This document shows, in pieces, positions 45,075 to 52,143 of a stretch of 64,000 bases of DNA. The position numbers and the translations under genes are program-made. Position 1 is the first letter of the stretch; every line of letters begins with the position of its first letter. The notes beneath the pieces are model-generated. The model worked only from the letters and a program-made list of their open reading frames with translations, ran no database searches and was not told where the DNA came from. This DNA comes from Microbulbifer sp. GL-2. Its GTDB lineage: Bacteria > Pseudomonadota > Gammaproteobacteria > Pseudomonadales > Cellvibrionaceae. The stretch lies in contig NZ_AP019807.1 in NCBI RefSeq assembly GCF_007183175.1, positions 4,088,001 through 4,152,000 of the forward strand. The letters run 5' to 3'.

Positions 45075-45194
45075 GATCTCTCCTTTCAGGTTGATTATTA
45101 TTTGGAGTTAGTGGATTGGGGTATTCAAGAGGCCGTACAACAAGCGTATCCAACTGGTAGTGCTCAGAGTTCTGCGTCATTTCTTTACTATTAG
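45075..45194 (+). pseudogene. REP-type transposase fragment (copy 2)
   Basis: Same fragment as at 39030-39149 with one Pro to Ser change (DLSFQVDYYLELVDW). Part of the long duplication. Confidence 0.5.
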
Positions 45195-45211
45195 CAAAAA
45201 GTAAATGACTC

Positions 45212-45290
45212 ATGACTAAACCCTCTTTCGATATGGATGCCGCCATCAAAGCCTTGTATGAGGGCAAAGATCTCAGTGGCTTTGTGATTG
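45212..45290 (+). pseudogene. IS256-family transposase N-terminus (copy 2)
   Basis: MTKPSFDMDAAIKALYEGKD start as in copy 1, joined after codon 26 to unrelated DNA and then to an XRE leader segment (45353-45416). The 74-codon frame that results is a chimera, not a gene. Confidence 0.55.
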
Positions 45291-45416
45291 ATCCTCGGGG
45301 CACCAAAATGTACGATCATGGAACATTGACGAACACAGGACAACCGGCATGTACGAGAACCGGGCTTACACTAGCGGGCGAGTCAATGAGACGAGCCTGC
45401 CCATGCCCAAATACAT

Positions 45417-45698
45417 GTTGGCGTTCATGTCGATAGCCTTAAGAAGTACGAGGCTGGACAAGCCCAGCCCTCATTGGACGCCTTGAAGAAGATGGCCCTA
45501 GCCCTCCATGTCAGTACCGACTTCTTGCTATTTGATGAACATGAGCGTGTGCTCAGTGAAGACCTGGCATTACAGCTCGAAGCCGTGAGTCAGATGCCCG
45601 CTGATGAGCAGATGGTGGTACGCGAAGTGCTGGAAAGCCTGATTATTAAATACCAGTCCCGGCGCTGGGACTCGGGGAGACAAGCCGCTAAAGGCTGA
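45417..45698 (+). pseudogene. XRE-family regulator lacking its start
   Basis: Frame: GVHVDSLKKYEAGQAQPSLD (second half of an HTH), ALKKMALALHVSTDFLLFDE, then a C-terminal helix DEQMVVREVLESLIIKYQSRRW. The first HTH helices are missing; the DNA before it is the leader and first codons of another XRE gene (compare 34139-34202), in a different frame. A recombination joined two regulators. A shortened product from the ATG at 45474 would lack DNA-binding ability. Confidence 0.65.
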
Positions 45699-45776
45699 GG
45701 CGTTTACAAGGCGCTGACTGGTTGGGGGGCAACCCAACCAGCCAGCTAACCACAACCCACTGGATTGGAGTGAGTC

Positions 45777-45944
45777 ATGGCTACCGGCAATGGTAAAACA
45801 GGCGTACGCCTGCGTAAAAGCAAACCCTGCGAAGAGCGCCACATCAAGGTGAGCGAGACCTACTATGAATACCGCCTCAAGGCGCAGTCCCCCTACGCCG
45901 GTCAAGGTCAGGGTGATGGCGGGGTGTTTGGTGCTGACTGTTAA
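45777..45944 (+). CDS. Small basic protein downstream of XRE
   Basis: A 55-codon frame with GGAG 8 bases before the ATG. MATGNGKTGVRLRKSKP start, KVSETYYEYRLKAQ middle, GDGGVFGADC end. It is not recognised. A fragment with the same ending (GDGGVFGSDC) lies at 52029-52073, so this is a repeated part of the array, always after an XRE position. Probably a real gene or a recent one. Confidence 0.5.
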   Translation: MATGNGKTGVRLRKSKPCEERHIKVSETYYEYRLKAQSPYAGQGQGDGGVFGADC

Positions 45945-46092
45945 ATAGCCCTGTTAAAGATAGAAAATAGATCTCCCTTCAATTATGAAGTCTTATGACC
46001 AGACGCCGCCACCAAGTGGCAGGTAATTCAGGTGATCGACACGTTTATCGAGAATGCCAAACTGAAGAAACAGGTTTGATAGTCCATAGCGA

Positions 46093-46126
46093 CAAAGCCC
46101 CGGCAGATTACTCTGCCGAGGCTTTG
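46093..46126. terminator. Array hairpin, copy D
   Basis: CAAAGCCCCGGCAGA / TCTGCCGAGGCTTTG, a 15-position stem with one mismatch and loop TTAC. It lies between the small + strand gene and the immunity-type gene ending at 46153. Confidence 0.75.
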
Positions 46127-46152
46127 AAAATTTTAATTCTCAAGAAAGAAGA

Positions 46153-46455
46153 CTATCGACTGCGATTGTGAGACTCAATGGGTTTTATAGGAGCTAGTAA
46201 CATCGCTCCTCCAGCAAACACGATTGCTGCTAGCAGAGATAAAATTACTGCATAACCAAGGCTCATCAAAAAAAACAGGAAAAAAAACAAAGTCCCTAAA
46301 CCTGCTGCAATAAAAGTAACAAGAATTCCATACCAACTGGGATAATTAAATTCTGAGGCACACTCGGTGCACCGGGCATTATGCCCCCTCCTCATAAACA
46401 ACTTTCCCAGAAGCGGAATTCCAGACTTACCGCAATTCTTACATTTCAGATTCAT
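46153..46455 (-). CDS. Zinc-ribbon membrane protein, candidate immunity
   Basis: About 100 residues from ATG 46455: a four-cysteine zinc ribbon (CKNCGK...CTEC) followed by two membrane helices (ILVTFIAAGLGTLFFFLFFL, AVILSLLAAIVFAGGAML). It overlaps or abuts the end of the toxin-like frame at 46466. An inner-membrane immunity protein would fit a membrane-active toxin. The ribbon-plus-helices layout is also seen in ordinary small membrane proteins, so the role rests on position. Confidence 0.6.
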   Translation of the reverse strand: MNLKCKNCGKSGIPLLGKLFMRRGHNARCTECASEFNYPSWYGILVTFIAAGLGTLFFFLFFLMSLGYAVILSLLAAIVFAGGAMLLAPIKPIESHNRSR

Positions 46456-46465
46456 AGCCTTAATT

Positions 46466-46945
46466 CTAATTAGCCCCATAAAAGCCTTGGGAAATTACGT
46501 CAATTGGATTGTTCACTCCACTCTCAATTGCCCTTATCCCACCACCTAAAGTAGCTGTAGTTTGTAGAGACATACCAAGCACAAATGTTGATATAAGCCC
46601 ACCAGGGCCTGATGTATAAAAAGGTAAACTCAAAGTACCAGAAGTGCCAAGACTTGCTGTAAATCGTCCAGCGAAATAACTTGGATTATTCTGGATCATT
46701 TGACCAACTTGCTTTAATGCCATATCGCGAGCACTAACAACTTTCCCGTTATATGTAACCTGCAAGTCTAGAGAGACTGCCCTAACCCCCGCCATAAGTA
46801 TTCCGTGTGAAACCTCTTCGCGCGCTTGCGCTTCTGGCCCGTTTGCACCAGACAAATCATCAAGGTGAGACAAGAATTTCGCCTGATCAGAAAAGTACTG
46901 CTTAAAGCCATCTGTGAAGCCGCCCTTTTGTGCAAACGCTTGCAC
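46466..46945 (-). CDS. Displaced toxin tip of unknown type
   Basis: A 159-codon frame starting with GTG (QAFAQKGGFTDGFKQYF), open a little upstream; the FAQKG phrase recurs at other tips (49.7 and 47.8 kb). The middle is helical (AREEVSHGILMAGVRAVSLDLQ). The end is Gly-rich and hydrophobic (LPFYTSGPGGLISTFVLGMS). I see no catalytic motif. The hydrophobic end and the membrane-type neighbour could mean a pore-forming tip; this is inference. Confidence 0.5.
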   Translation of the reverse strand: MQAFAQKGGFTDGFKQYFSDQAKFLSHLDDLSGANGPEAQAREEVSHGILMAGVRAVSLDLQVTYNGKVVSARDMALKQVGQMIQNNPSYFAGRFTASLGTSGTLSLPFYTSGPGGLISTFVLGMSLQTTATLGGGIRAIESGVNNPIDVISQGFYGAN

Positions 46946-46978
46946 ACAATAGATCCAGACCGACGTCGTAGTCGCATA

Positions 46979-47344
46979 TTACTCTAAATTTTTTCCTGAG
47001 CCATCGGGTGATTTATTTTCTGGATAAACAGAAAGCTTTTCATTAACAATAAAAACTTTATATTTCTTCTCCATAAAATCAATCATTTCTTGCCTTGCTA
47101 AAGCCACTGAATCATTATTTTCGCTAACTACTTGCAAAAACAGTATGGCTTCATTCTCAGTTAGATTAGGAAGTAGTAAGGAATCATTGTTGTTGATTTT
47201 AAACGCCTCCTCGTGATCACTAAAAATTAACCGCAAAGTTATTTCTTGGCCAGACTGATTTTTAATCAGGGGGCTTTTCGATTCATCCCAGCAGCCAGCC
47301 ATGAATAAAAATAGGAATAGAAAAATTAACTTCTGAAAATTCAT
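46979..47344 (-). CDS. Lipoprotein, candidate immunity to the HEXXH tip at 47350
   Basis: About 121 residues with lipobox LFLFMAGC and a small mature domain (TLRLIFSDHEEAFKINNNDSLLLPN). It starts right at the end of the toxin-like frame (ATGA overlap if the ATG at 47353 is used). Periplasmic anchoring fits protection from a peptidase. Family not recognised. Confidence 0.6.
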   Translation of the reverse strand: MNFQKLIFLFLFLFMAGCWDESKSPLIKNQSGQEITLRLIFSDHEEAFKINNNDSLLLPNLTENEAILFLQVVSENNDSVALARQEMIDFMEKKYKVFIVNEKLSVYPENKSPDGSGKNLE

Positions 47345-47349
47345 AATAA

Positions 47350-47781
47350 TCATCTCACTAACGAATTATCATCGGCTTGAATTTCAAGCGGATTATTCGG
47401 CGCAGCTACACCGTGCCATATCATAGCTGGCAGATAAAAAATCCCTAGCCTCTCTCCTTGGCGGGTATGAAATCCCTCATGGCGCCCCAAATTAACCTGC
47501 CTATTGCCAGCATAAGGACTTCGAATATTTTGACCCGGCCTTGAGTTATTGTAGAGAATTACATTACCAATGGTCAGCCCACCACCTGTATTACCCGGTA
47601 GAGTTAACCCAGTTCTAATTTGAAGAGCATTATTCCCAAAACTAAACCCTATGTTCTGAAAATGATTTTCAAAAGTAAAAGCTGTCAATACAGCCGATTG
47701 AATCAAGTCAGCTCCCAATGCAAGAGTAGACACTCCTAGCCCTATCATTGTATTTGGGAGATTCCAGATTTTTCCTGCCAC
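47350..47781 (-). CDS. Displaced toxin tip with HEXXH motif
   Basis: A 143-codon frame from an internal ATG; the cassette is open to about 47895, where it reads ENGKLRYDWPRGDVFAKKAQGQSGGG and so contains both junction phrases. The tip has LGRHEGFHTRQGERLGIFYLP, a HEGFH zinc site with a Gln/Glu-rich continuation. This element is common in RHS C-termini as I recall them. A hydrophobic stretch (IGLGVSTLALGADL) precedes it. Probable metallopeptidase toxin. The next gene is a lipoprotein. Confidence 0.65.
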   Translation of the reverse strand: MAGKIWNLPNTMIGLGVSTLALGADLIQSAVLTAFTFENHFQNIGFSFGNNALQIRTGLTLPGNTGGGLTIGNVILYNNSRPGQNIRSPYAGNRQVNLGRHEGFHTRQGERLGIFYLPAMIWHGVAAPNNPLEIQADDNSLVR

Positions 47782-47830
47782 ATTCTTAACGCCTGACCAA
47801 AAGCCACCGCCGCTCTGTCCTTGCGCCTTT

Positions 47831-48022
47831 TTTGCAAAGACATCACCCCGAGGCCAGTCGTACCTTAACTTTCCATTTTCCCTAGCGCAATCAGCGAGTT
47901 AACAACCATTTTTCCCGGCGCCACTGGCTCTTCACCATTTTTTTGCCCCGACGCGGGGTTTACCTTAGCCAGATTTTTTTCCTGAGGCAACGGCTCCTTC
48001 TGTTTAGCCGCGCAGGCGCGCC
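47831..48022. repeat. 190-bp direct repeat upstream of displaced tips, copy 1
   Basis: Near-identical to 49701-49893. On the minus strand it contains a frame ending NSLIALGKM, which I read as the tail of an unknown protein. In another frame it reads into the toxin tip (ENGKLRYDW). Confidence 0.7.
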
Positions 48023-48062
48023 AGCGCCTGACCGCCGACAGGCGGCTGGGGATGCTGAACTC

Positions 48063-48380
48063 TTAATTTAGCGGATCCACTTCACATACTTCCAAAATAT
48101 TACACTCTGCAAGTTTGTTTTCTGGGCCCTCATAAATTCCTATTTTGTCCCCAACCACCAAAAGAGCAACGGATTCTTCATCTAAAATAAATTTAGCTTG
48201 AAGCATACCTGATTCACCGGGAGCTATATCTGAATTGCACTTAGATATAACACCAGTATGGTAATGATTCTTATAGAGAAAATTGGGGCGCAAGCCCTTT
48301 TTTACTGCATGAGTACTTTTGTATTCACCCACAGAAGAAACAAAACACTCAAACTGGGCGGTTACAATAAAAGTTTTCAT
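48063..48380 (-). CDS. Candidate immunity protein resembling EF-Tu domain III
   Basis: About 105 residues, cytoplasmic, starting MKTFIVTAQFECF. The sequence follows the EF-Tu domain III pattern: KGLRPNFLYKNHYHTGVI (EF-Tu: GYRPQFYFRTTDVTG), then SDIAPGESGMLQAKFILDEE and LLVVGDKIGIYEGP. It lies just after a toxin-like fragment (48385). Some CDI toxins use EF-Tu as a partner, so an EF-Tu-like immunity protein would be plausible; this is inference. The ATG at 48380 is chosen because the longer frame overlaps the toxin end. Confidence 0.55.
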   Translation of the reverse strand: MKTFIVTAQFECFVSSVGEYKSTHAVKKGLRPNFLYKNHYHTGVISKCNSDIAPGESGMLQAKFILDEESVALLVVGDKIGIYEGPENKLAECNILEVCEVDPLN

Positions 48381-48384
48381 CGCA

Positions 48385-48645
48385 TCAATAATTGTCAATT
48401 ACATGTATTCCATATCTTTTAGCGTCAGCATTTACCGCTTGCAAGGAAATCGCATCATATGACAGGAACGTACCTATACCAGGCTCATTAACCCTAACAC
48501 CAAGGGAGAAAGTTGCATCTGATACCCGTGTATAAACTGCTGTCAATCCGCTTGTGGTTTCACCCATTTTTCCCAATGCAGTAACAAAAGCTCTTGCTTG
48601 AGTAATGTTGGTCCAGAATTGTTTTTGAGTAAAACCAATCGTTGG
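48385..48645 (-). pseudogene. Fragment of a toxin tip
   Basis: Only about 85 codons remain: GFTQKQFWTNITQARAFV, GKMGETTSGLTAVYTRVSD, ISLQAVNADAKRYGIHV. It is joined at about 48645 to an opposing XRE tail, which cuts it off from any carrier. No motif recognised; it may be the end of a larger tip. The putative immunity gene follows with a small overlap of its longer frame. Confidence 0.45.
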
Positions 48646-48845
48646 ACTATCTGGTGATGGGCCAGCCGATGGAGGAAAGCCCCATCCGCAATGAAGTGCT
48701 ATTTAAGCGCTTCAAGCTGCTGGAGACTTTTGATGATCAAGACAAGGACACGGTGATTCGAGTGATTGATGCGATTATCGCCCAGCGTCAGGTCGAACAT
48801 GCCATGCGGCCATTGGAGCGCCAACCATTAACAGTTAGCGCTTAA
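48645..48845 (+). pseudogene. XRE-type regulator tail (second type), copy 1
   Basis: MDYLVMGQPMEES, then LFKRFKLLETFDDQDKDTVIRVID and AIIAQRQVEHAM. This is the C-terminal linker and helix of XRE regulators; no HTH is present. A second copy lies at 49892-50026. Confidence 0.55.
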
Positions 48846-48898
48846 TGTTTCTTGTTTGTCGGGGATGTCCAAAATTGGCTCATCTCAGGGCAAAGTTG

Positions 48899-49234
48899 TT
48901 ACTGGAAAGCCAGCTCCTTAATAATCTTCATTTCCTTTTGGTCAACATAAACCTCTATAGATTTTCCACCGCCAGGAATAAGACTAGCCTTGTCATCCTT
49001 ATGTATAACCCAAAAAACTATCACACCACCTTCTTGTCGATTTAATTCGACACAAAAACTATCATCCGGCCAACCTTTTACGTCTGAAACATAAGTTTGA
49101 ACCAAGGAATAAATTTTTTTCTCTCGCTCTACGGTCATATTTTCCTTTACCGGTTCTGGGCATGATGAAGCACCACTAAAATTAGGTGCGACAAATAACG
49201 GAAGCAAAAAAAACGCAAACTTTGTTTTTTTCAT
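48899..49234 (-). CDS. Exported immunity candidate (NTF2-like) for the JAB tip
   Basis: About 111 residues with a signal peptide (MKKTKFAFFLLPLFVAPNF). The mature part ends IEVYVDQKEMKIIKELAFQ, a phrase I associate with NTF2-fold immunity proteins. GVIVFWVIHKDD adds a strand. It starts 14 bases after the JAB-like tip. Export fits a periplasm-acting peptidase. Confidence 0.6.
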   Translation of the reverse strand: MKKTKFAFFLLPLFVAPNFSGASSCPEPVKENMTVEREKKIYSLVQTYVSDVKGWPDDSFCVELNRQEGGVIVFWVIHKDDKASLIPGGGKSIEVYVDQKEMKIIKELAFQ

Positions 49235-49248
49235 ATTCATATCGGTCT

Positions 49249-49692
49249 TTATGGGTATGGAGTAAACTGATCCCCATTATGGGTTTTAATAACTCCAGGA
49301 ACTTTAGCGTAATTTTTTGTAAAGCCTATATCACCAGGGCTCGGTGTATGGGTATACCCCTCCGCTACGGTATTTGGGTGAGTATGAAACCAACCAACAG
49401 TCTTGTGAACAATTGACCACCCCGGCCTTGTTCCACTAATCGTTGCAAGGCTATCTCTAGTGCCTGCGGGAACGCGTATTACAGTATATTTACCCGTCCA
49501 TACATTTTGAACGACCCAACCACCTTGCTCTTTCTTTGGAGAGCCCGGAGTTCCCCTTGGTACATCAGGCGCGTTAGGGTTTGACTCTACCCATGCCCGG
49601 TTAAGTTCACTAATAACCGTTGAATCAGTCATAAAGGCAGGCAATGTAAGAGCCGCCCCTGCTGAGCCCTGCGCAGTTTGACCTACCTGCAC
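49249..49692 (-). CDS. Displaced toxin tip, JAB/JAMM-like metallopeptidase
   Basis: A 147-codon frame, open to about 49735 (YDWSRGDVFAQKGVQVG). The motif VGWFHTHPNT...PSPGDIGF is the H-x-H-P...S-x-x-D zinc site of JAB/MPN+ peptidases; YTHTPSPGD fits the Tox-JAB/DUF4329-type RHS tips. The end is VIKTHNGDQFTPYP. Such tips may cut isopeptide or peptidoglycan-like substrates; the target is unknown. Cut off from a carrier, with an exported immunity candidate downstream. Confidence 0.7.
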   Translation of the reverse strand: MQVGQTAQGSAGAALTLPAFMTDSTVISELNRAWVESNPNAPDVPRGTPGSPKKEQGGWVVQNVWTGKYTVIRVPAGTRDSLATISGTRPGWSIVHKTVGWFHTHPNTVAEGYTHTPSPGDIGFTKNYAKVPGVIKTHNGDQFTPYP

Positions 49693-49700
49693 ACCCTTTT

Positions 49701-49893
49701 GTGCAAAGACATCACCCCGAGACCAGTCGTACCTTAACTTGCCATTTTCCCTAGCGCAATCAACGAGTTAGCAACCATTTTCCCCGGCGCCACTGGCTCT
49801 TCACCATTTTTTTGCCCCGACGCGGGTTTTACCTTAGCGAGATGTTTTTCCTGAGGCAACGGCTCCTTCTGTTTAGCCTCGCAGGCGCGCCAA
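49701..49893. repeat. 190-bp direct repeat upstream of displaced tips, copy 2
   Basis: See 47831-48022. Both copies lie directly upstream (minus strand) of a displaced tip, so the repeat marks the cassette's 5' edge. Confidence 0.7.
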
Positions 49894-50026
49894 CGAAGTG
49901 CTATTTAAGCGTTTCAAGCTGCTAGAGACTTTTGATGATCAAGACAAGGACACGGTGATTCGGGTGATCGATGCGATTATCGCTCAGCGTCAGGTCGAAC
50001 ATGCTATGCGGCCGCTGGAGCGCTAA
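49892..50026 (+). pseudogene. XRE-type regulator tail (second type), copy 2
   Basis: NEVLFKRFKLLETFDDQD, IAQRQVEHAMRPLER, stop. It matches 48687-48820 almost exactly but is shorter at both ends. Confidence 0.5.
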
Positions 50027-50054
50027 CTATTAACAGCTAGCGCCCACTACTGGG

Positions 50055-50552
50055 TTAGTCACGATATTTACTTGATAACTCAATGCCACTTTTGTGGGAA
50101 TTGTGAGCAACCCAAAACAGAGCTTTAACAATGCCACCTTTAGCAATAAATGGAATTTTGCATTTTTGACCGTTCACAGTGGTTTCAACAAATGAAAAGC
50201 AAAGCCCAAAATACACAAAGTAATCGAAGAAACGAACCGAGCTACTTGGGAAGGAATTCCCATTAATAACAAAGACACCTTTACTCAAATCAAGATAAAT
50301 AGATCTTGAAAAAACAAGAAAATAATAATAGGGCAAAAAAATAGCAACTAGAATCATCAATGGGATCATGAAATATGTGGGCGATGAAAAATCCCGAACA
50401 AAAGCTTCTTTATTGACCACAATAGATAACGCAAAATCTTTGAAAATAAAGACAAAGACCAAAAAAGATGCTACTGCAAAAAAAGATAAAACCCCGAGAG
50501 ATGCACAAAAATAATGCAGCTTCACATGGTTTCTTTTATCAATTCTAATCAT
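50055..50552 (-). CDS. Membrane protein, orphan immunity candidate
   Basis: 165 residues with two N-terminal membrane helices (YFCASLGVLSFFAVASFLVFVFI; YFMIPLMILVAIFLPYYYFLVF) and a cytoplasmic beta-rich part (FVINGNSFPSSSVRFFDY). It lies between the AHH cassette and an XRE tail, with no toxin tip directly upstream; a 130-base gap separates it from the AHH immunity gene. It could be a second immunity gene left by a lost tip. The family is not recognised. Confidence 0.55.
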   Translation of the reverse strand: MIRIDKRNHVKLHYFCASLGVLSFFAVASFLVFVFIFKDFALSIVVNKEAFVRDFSSPTYFMIPLMILVAIFLPYYYFLVFSRSIYLDLSKGVFVINGNSFPSSSVRFFDYFVYFGLCFSFVETTVNGQKCKIPFIAKGGIVKALFWVAHNSHKSGIELSSKYRD

Positions 50553-50682
50553 TGTTCACCATGAAAGAAATTCGACCGTCTCAACCTCACCATAATGGAC
50601 ACCCCCTCCAACGCCTACATCTAGCGAACAGGTTACCCTGACGGGGCTTTGATAGCTTTTCTAGAGTGACGACTTTCTAAGC

Positions 50683-51096
50683 TCAATCAGTCCGCTTGGC
50701 TTCTTCTAAACCCAACAACAATATAACTTCTGGTTCGGACTCGAACTGAGACAAACGCACCCCAGGGAAAGGCCCATTTACCCGCCGAATACGCGCCGAG
50801 AATGCAATGCGCTCGTTAATTTGAGTATCAGCCCAGGAAGACTTATGAGCGCCATCAACATTTAAAAAAACATTATTAGCAATCAATTTTTTTGAGTCAC
50901 CCAAAGTTATTTTCGGATCATCCATTTCGACTGACACTCCGGGGGCATACTCATTCGTCAAGTCTATGCTTTTCACAACCCCAGACCAATCAACCTCTTT
51001 CCCGCCAAACACAGCGCTTAGGTCACGATCATCAGCCCCTGACAAATACTGATCAACTAAGGCTCTCAAAAATTCTTGCCACGACAAATGACTCAT
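50683..51096 (-). CDS. Cytoplasmic immunity candidate for the AHH nuclease tip
   Basis: About 137 residues from ATG 51096 (GAGAG upstream), no signal peptide. SHLSWQEFLRALVDQYLSGAD, then beta strands (VSVEMDDPKITLG, IAFSARIRRVNGPFPGVRL). It starts 10 bases after the AHH tip's stop. A cytoplasmic place is expected for protection from a nuclease. Family not recognised. Confidence 0.65.
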   Translation of the reverse strand: MSHLSWQEFLRALVDQYLSGADDRDLSAVFGGKEVDWSGVVKSIDLTNEYAPGVSVEMDDPKITLGDSKKLIANNVFLNVDGAHKSSWADTQINERIAFSARIRRVNGPFPGVRLSQFESEPEVILLLGLEEAKRTD

Positions 51097-51106
51097 ATTA
51101 AAACTC

Positions 51107-51688
51107 TCACTGCCAAGGCCCGAATGTTCCAGCATTAATGGAATCCCTCAACATGTTCGCCCTCTGTTGCACTTCAAAAGCAGCTCTTGGGGCACTCATA
51201 TTAGACAGGTTATGGTTAAGCACCGATAACTCCTGCAAAACAGCCTTATTATAAACAGGGTGTCCATAGTAATGACCTGATACATTTTTCAAGTGAATCC
51301 CATTGCCAACACCATTCATATTAAACCCTCCATGAGCAGCCTTTTTCATCAATTCGGGAAACGCTTTTATCGCTTCCAGAGGAATAATATGGTGAGCAAC
51401 CATATCTGCTTCTTTCGCAGTTCCTAAAGCAGACCTTAAAAGCATTCGTTGTATATTTGGACTAAGGGAAATCTGCTCTACCAAGCTTGCCGGGATAGAT
51501 TTGGCATTTCGCATCAAAACTAATCCGGCAGCCTTCGTTGCTATAAATTTGGCTGCAACCCCTTCGCCGGGAATAGCTTCCAAAGCCTGCGCATAAAGTG
51601 CCGCTTCTTCTGCATTTATCGTTCCGAACTCAGCGCCATCAACAGACTGGTACTCACGCTGCATCCCGTTAATAGCAGGCCCAGCCAA
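51107..51688 (-). CDS. Displaced toxin tip, AHH (HNH/Endo VII-type) nuclease
   Basis: A 193-codon frame from an internal ATG; the cassette is open to about 51775, where it reads NSSGQSGEGSGGWFGK, the array junction. The tip carries VAHHIIPLEAIKAFPEL, the AHH signature of HNH-superfamily nucleases, followed by GIHLKNVSGHYYGHPVYN with further His. This is a common RHS/CDI nuclease tip and predicts DNA cleavage in the target cell. No carrier is attached; the immunity gene lies 10 bases downstream. Confidence 0.78.
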   Translation of the reverse strand: MAGPAINGMQREYQSVDGAEFGTINAEEAALYAQALEAIPGEGVAAKFIATKAAGLVLMRNAKSIPASLVEQISLSPNIQRMLLRSALGTAKEADMVAHHIIPLEAIKAFPELMKKAAHGGFNMNGVGNGIHLKNVSGHYYGHPVYNKAVLQELSVLNHNLSNMSAPRAAFEVQQRANMLRDSINAGTFGPWQ

Positions 51689-51775
51689 AGTGCTAACGAT
51701 TCCAGAGACAGCTTTTCCAAACCATCCTCCCGATCCTTCACCACTCTGCCCAGAAGAGTTGTTCCGACGCGAACC

Positions 51776-52143
51776 CGCCGCTATTTCCGCTACAACCCCA
51801 ATGCAATCAAGGACTTAAAGAGCACTCGCGTCAAGGCGAACCCCAGATTATCAGGTCACAACCCCCAAGGCACTTTTTCGCTTAGGAACGGCTAAAGCGG
51901 AGGGGCGATTTCCCCTCCTGATTGGTCGCTAGAACGGTAGTACCCCTTATTCGATGACTTTAATCAGGGACAATAGACCACAATCAGGGGCCACTGGCTT
52001 GAATAGGCCGGTTTTTAGGTGGATACGCCTATCAAAGCCTGGGGATGGAGGTGTGTTTGGTAGTGACTGTTGAATATCCCGGTTAAAAATAAAGCCCCAC
52101 AGGCCGCATAAGCGGTATGCACTTAAGGTTAAAATTCACGCAA
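51776..52143. other. Scrambled remnants between AHH cassette and immunity gene
   Basis: About 370 bases. They hold a GGAGGGG/CCCCTCC hairpin (51899-51918) and, on the plus strand at 52029-52073, the tail GDGGVFGSDC of the small protein found at 45777. The rest is unassigned debris (one frame reads RRYFRYNPNAIKDL). It marks where another XRE module stood. Confidence 0.45.

Larger units (their letters stand above)
42369..45290. repeat. Long duplication, copy 2
   Basis: Direct repeat of 36318-39245 (see there). It ends at TTTGTGATTG, the point where copy 1 is cut by IS6; copy 2 then continues into an XRE leader segment. Confidence 0.85.

Noticed and set aside
33866..46126. The four hairpins as integron attC sites
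   Set aside because: No RYYYAAC/GTTRRRY ends and no integrase; they flank genes at convergent ends, which fits terminators.
47863..48060. Minus-strand frame ending NSLIALGKM in the 190-bp repeat, as a transposase gene
   Set aside because: Only a tail is present and no catalytic motif can be seen; listed as a repeat instead.
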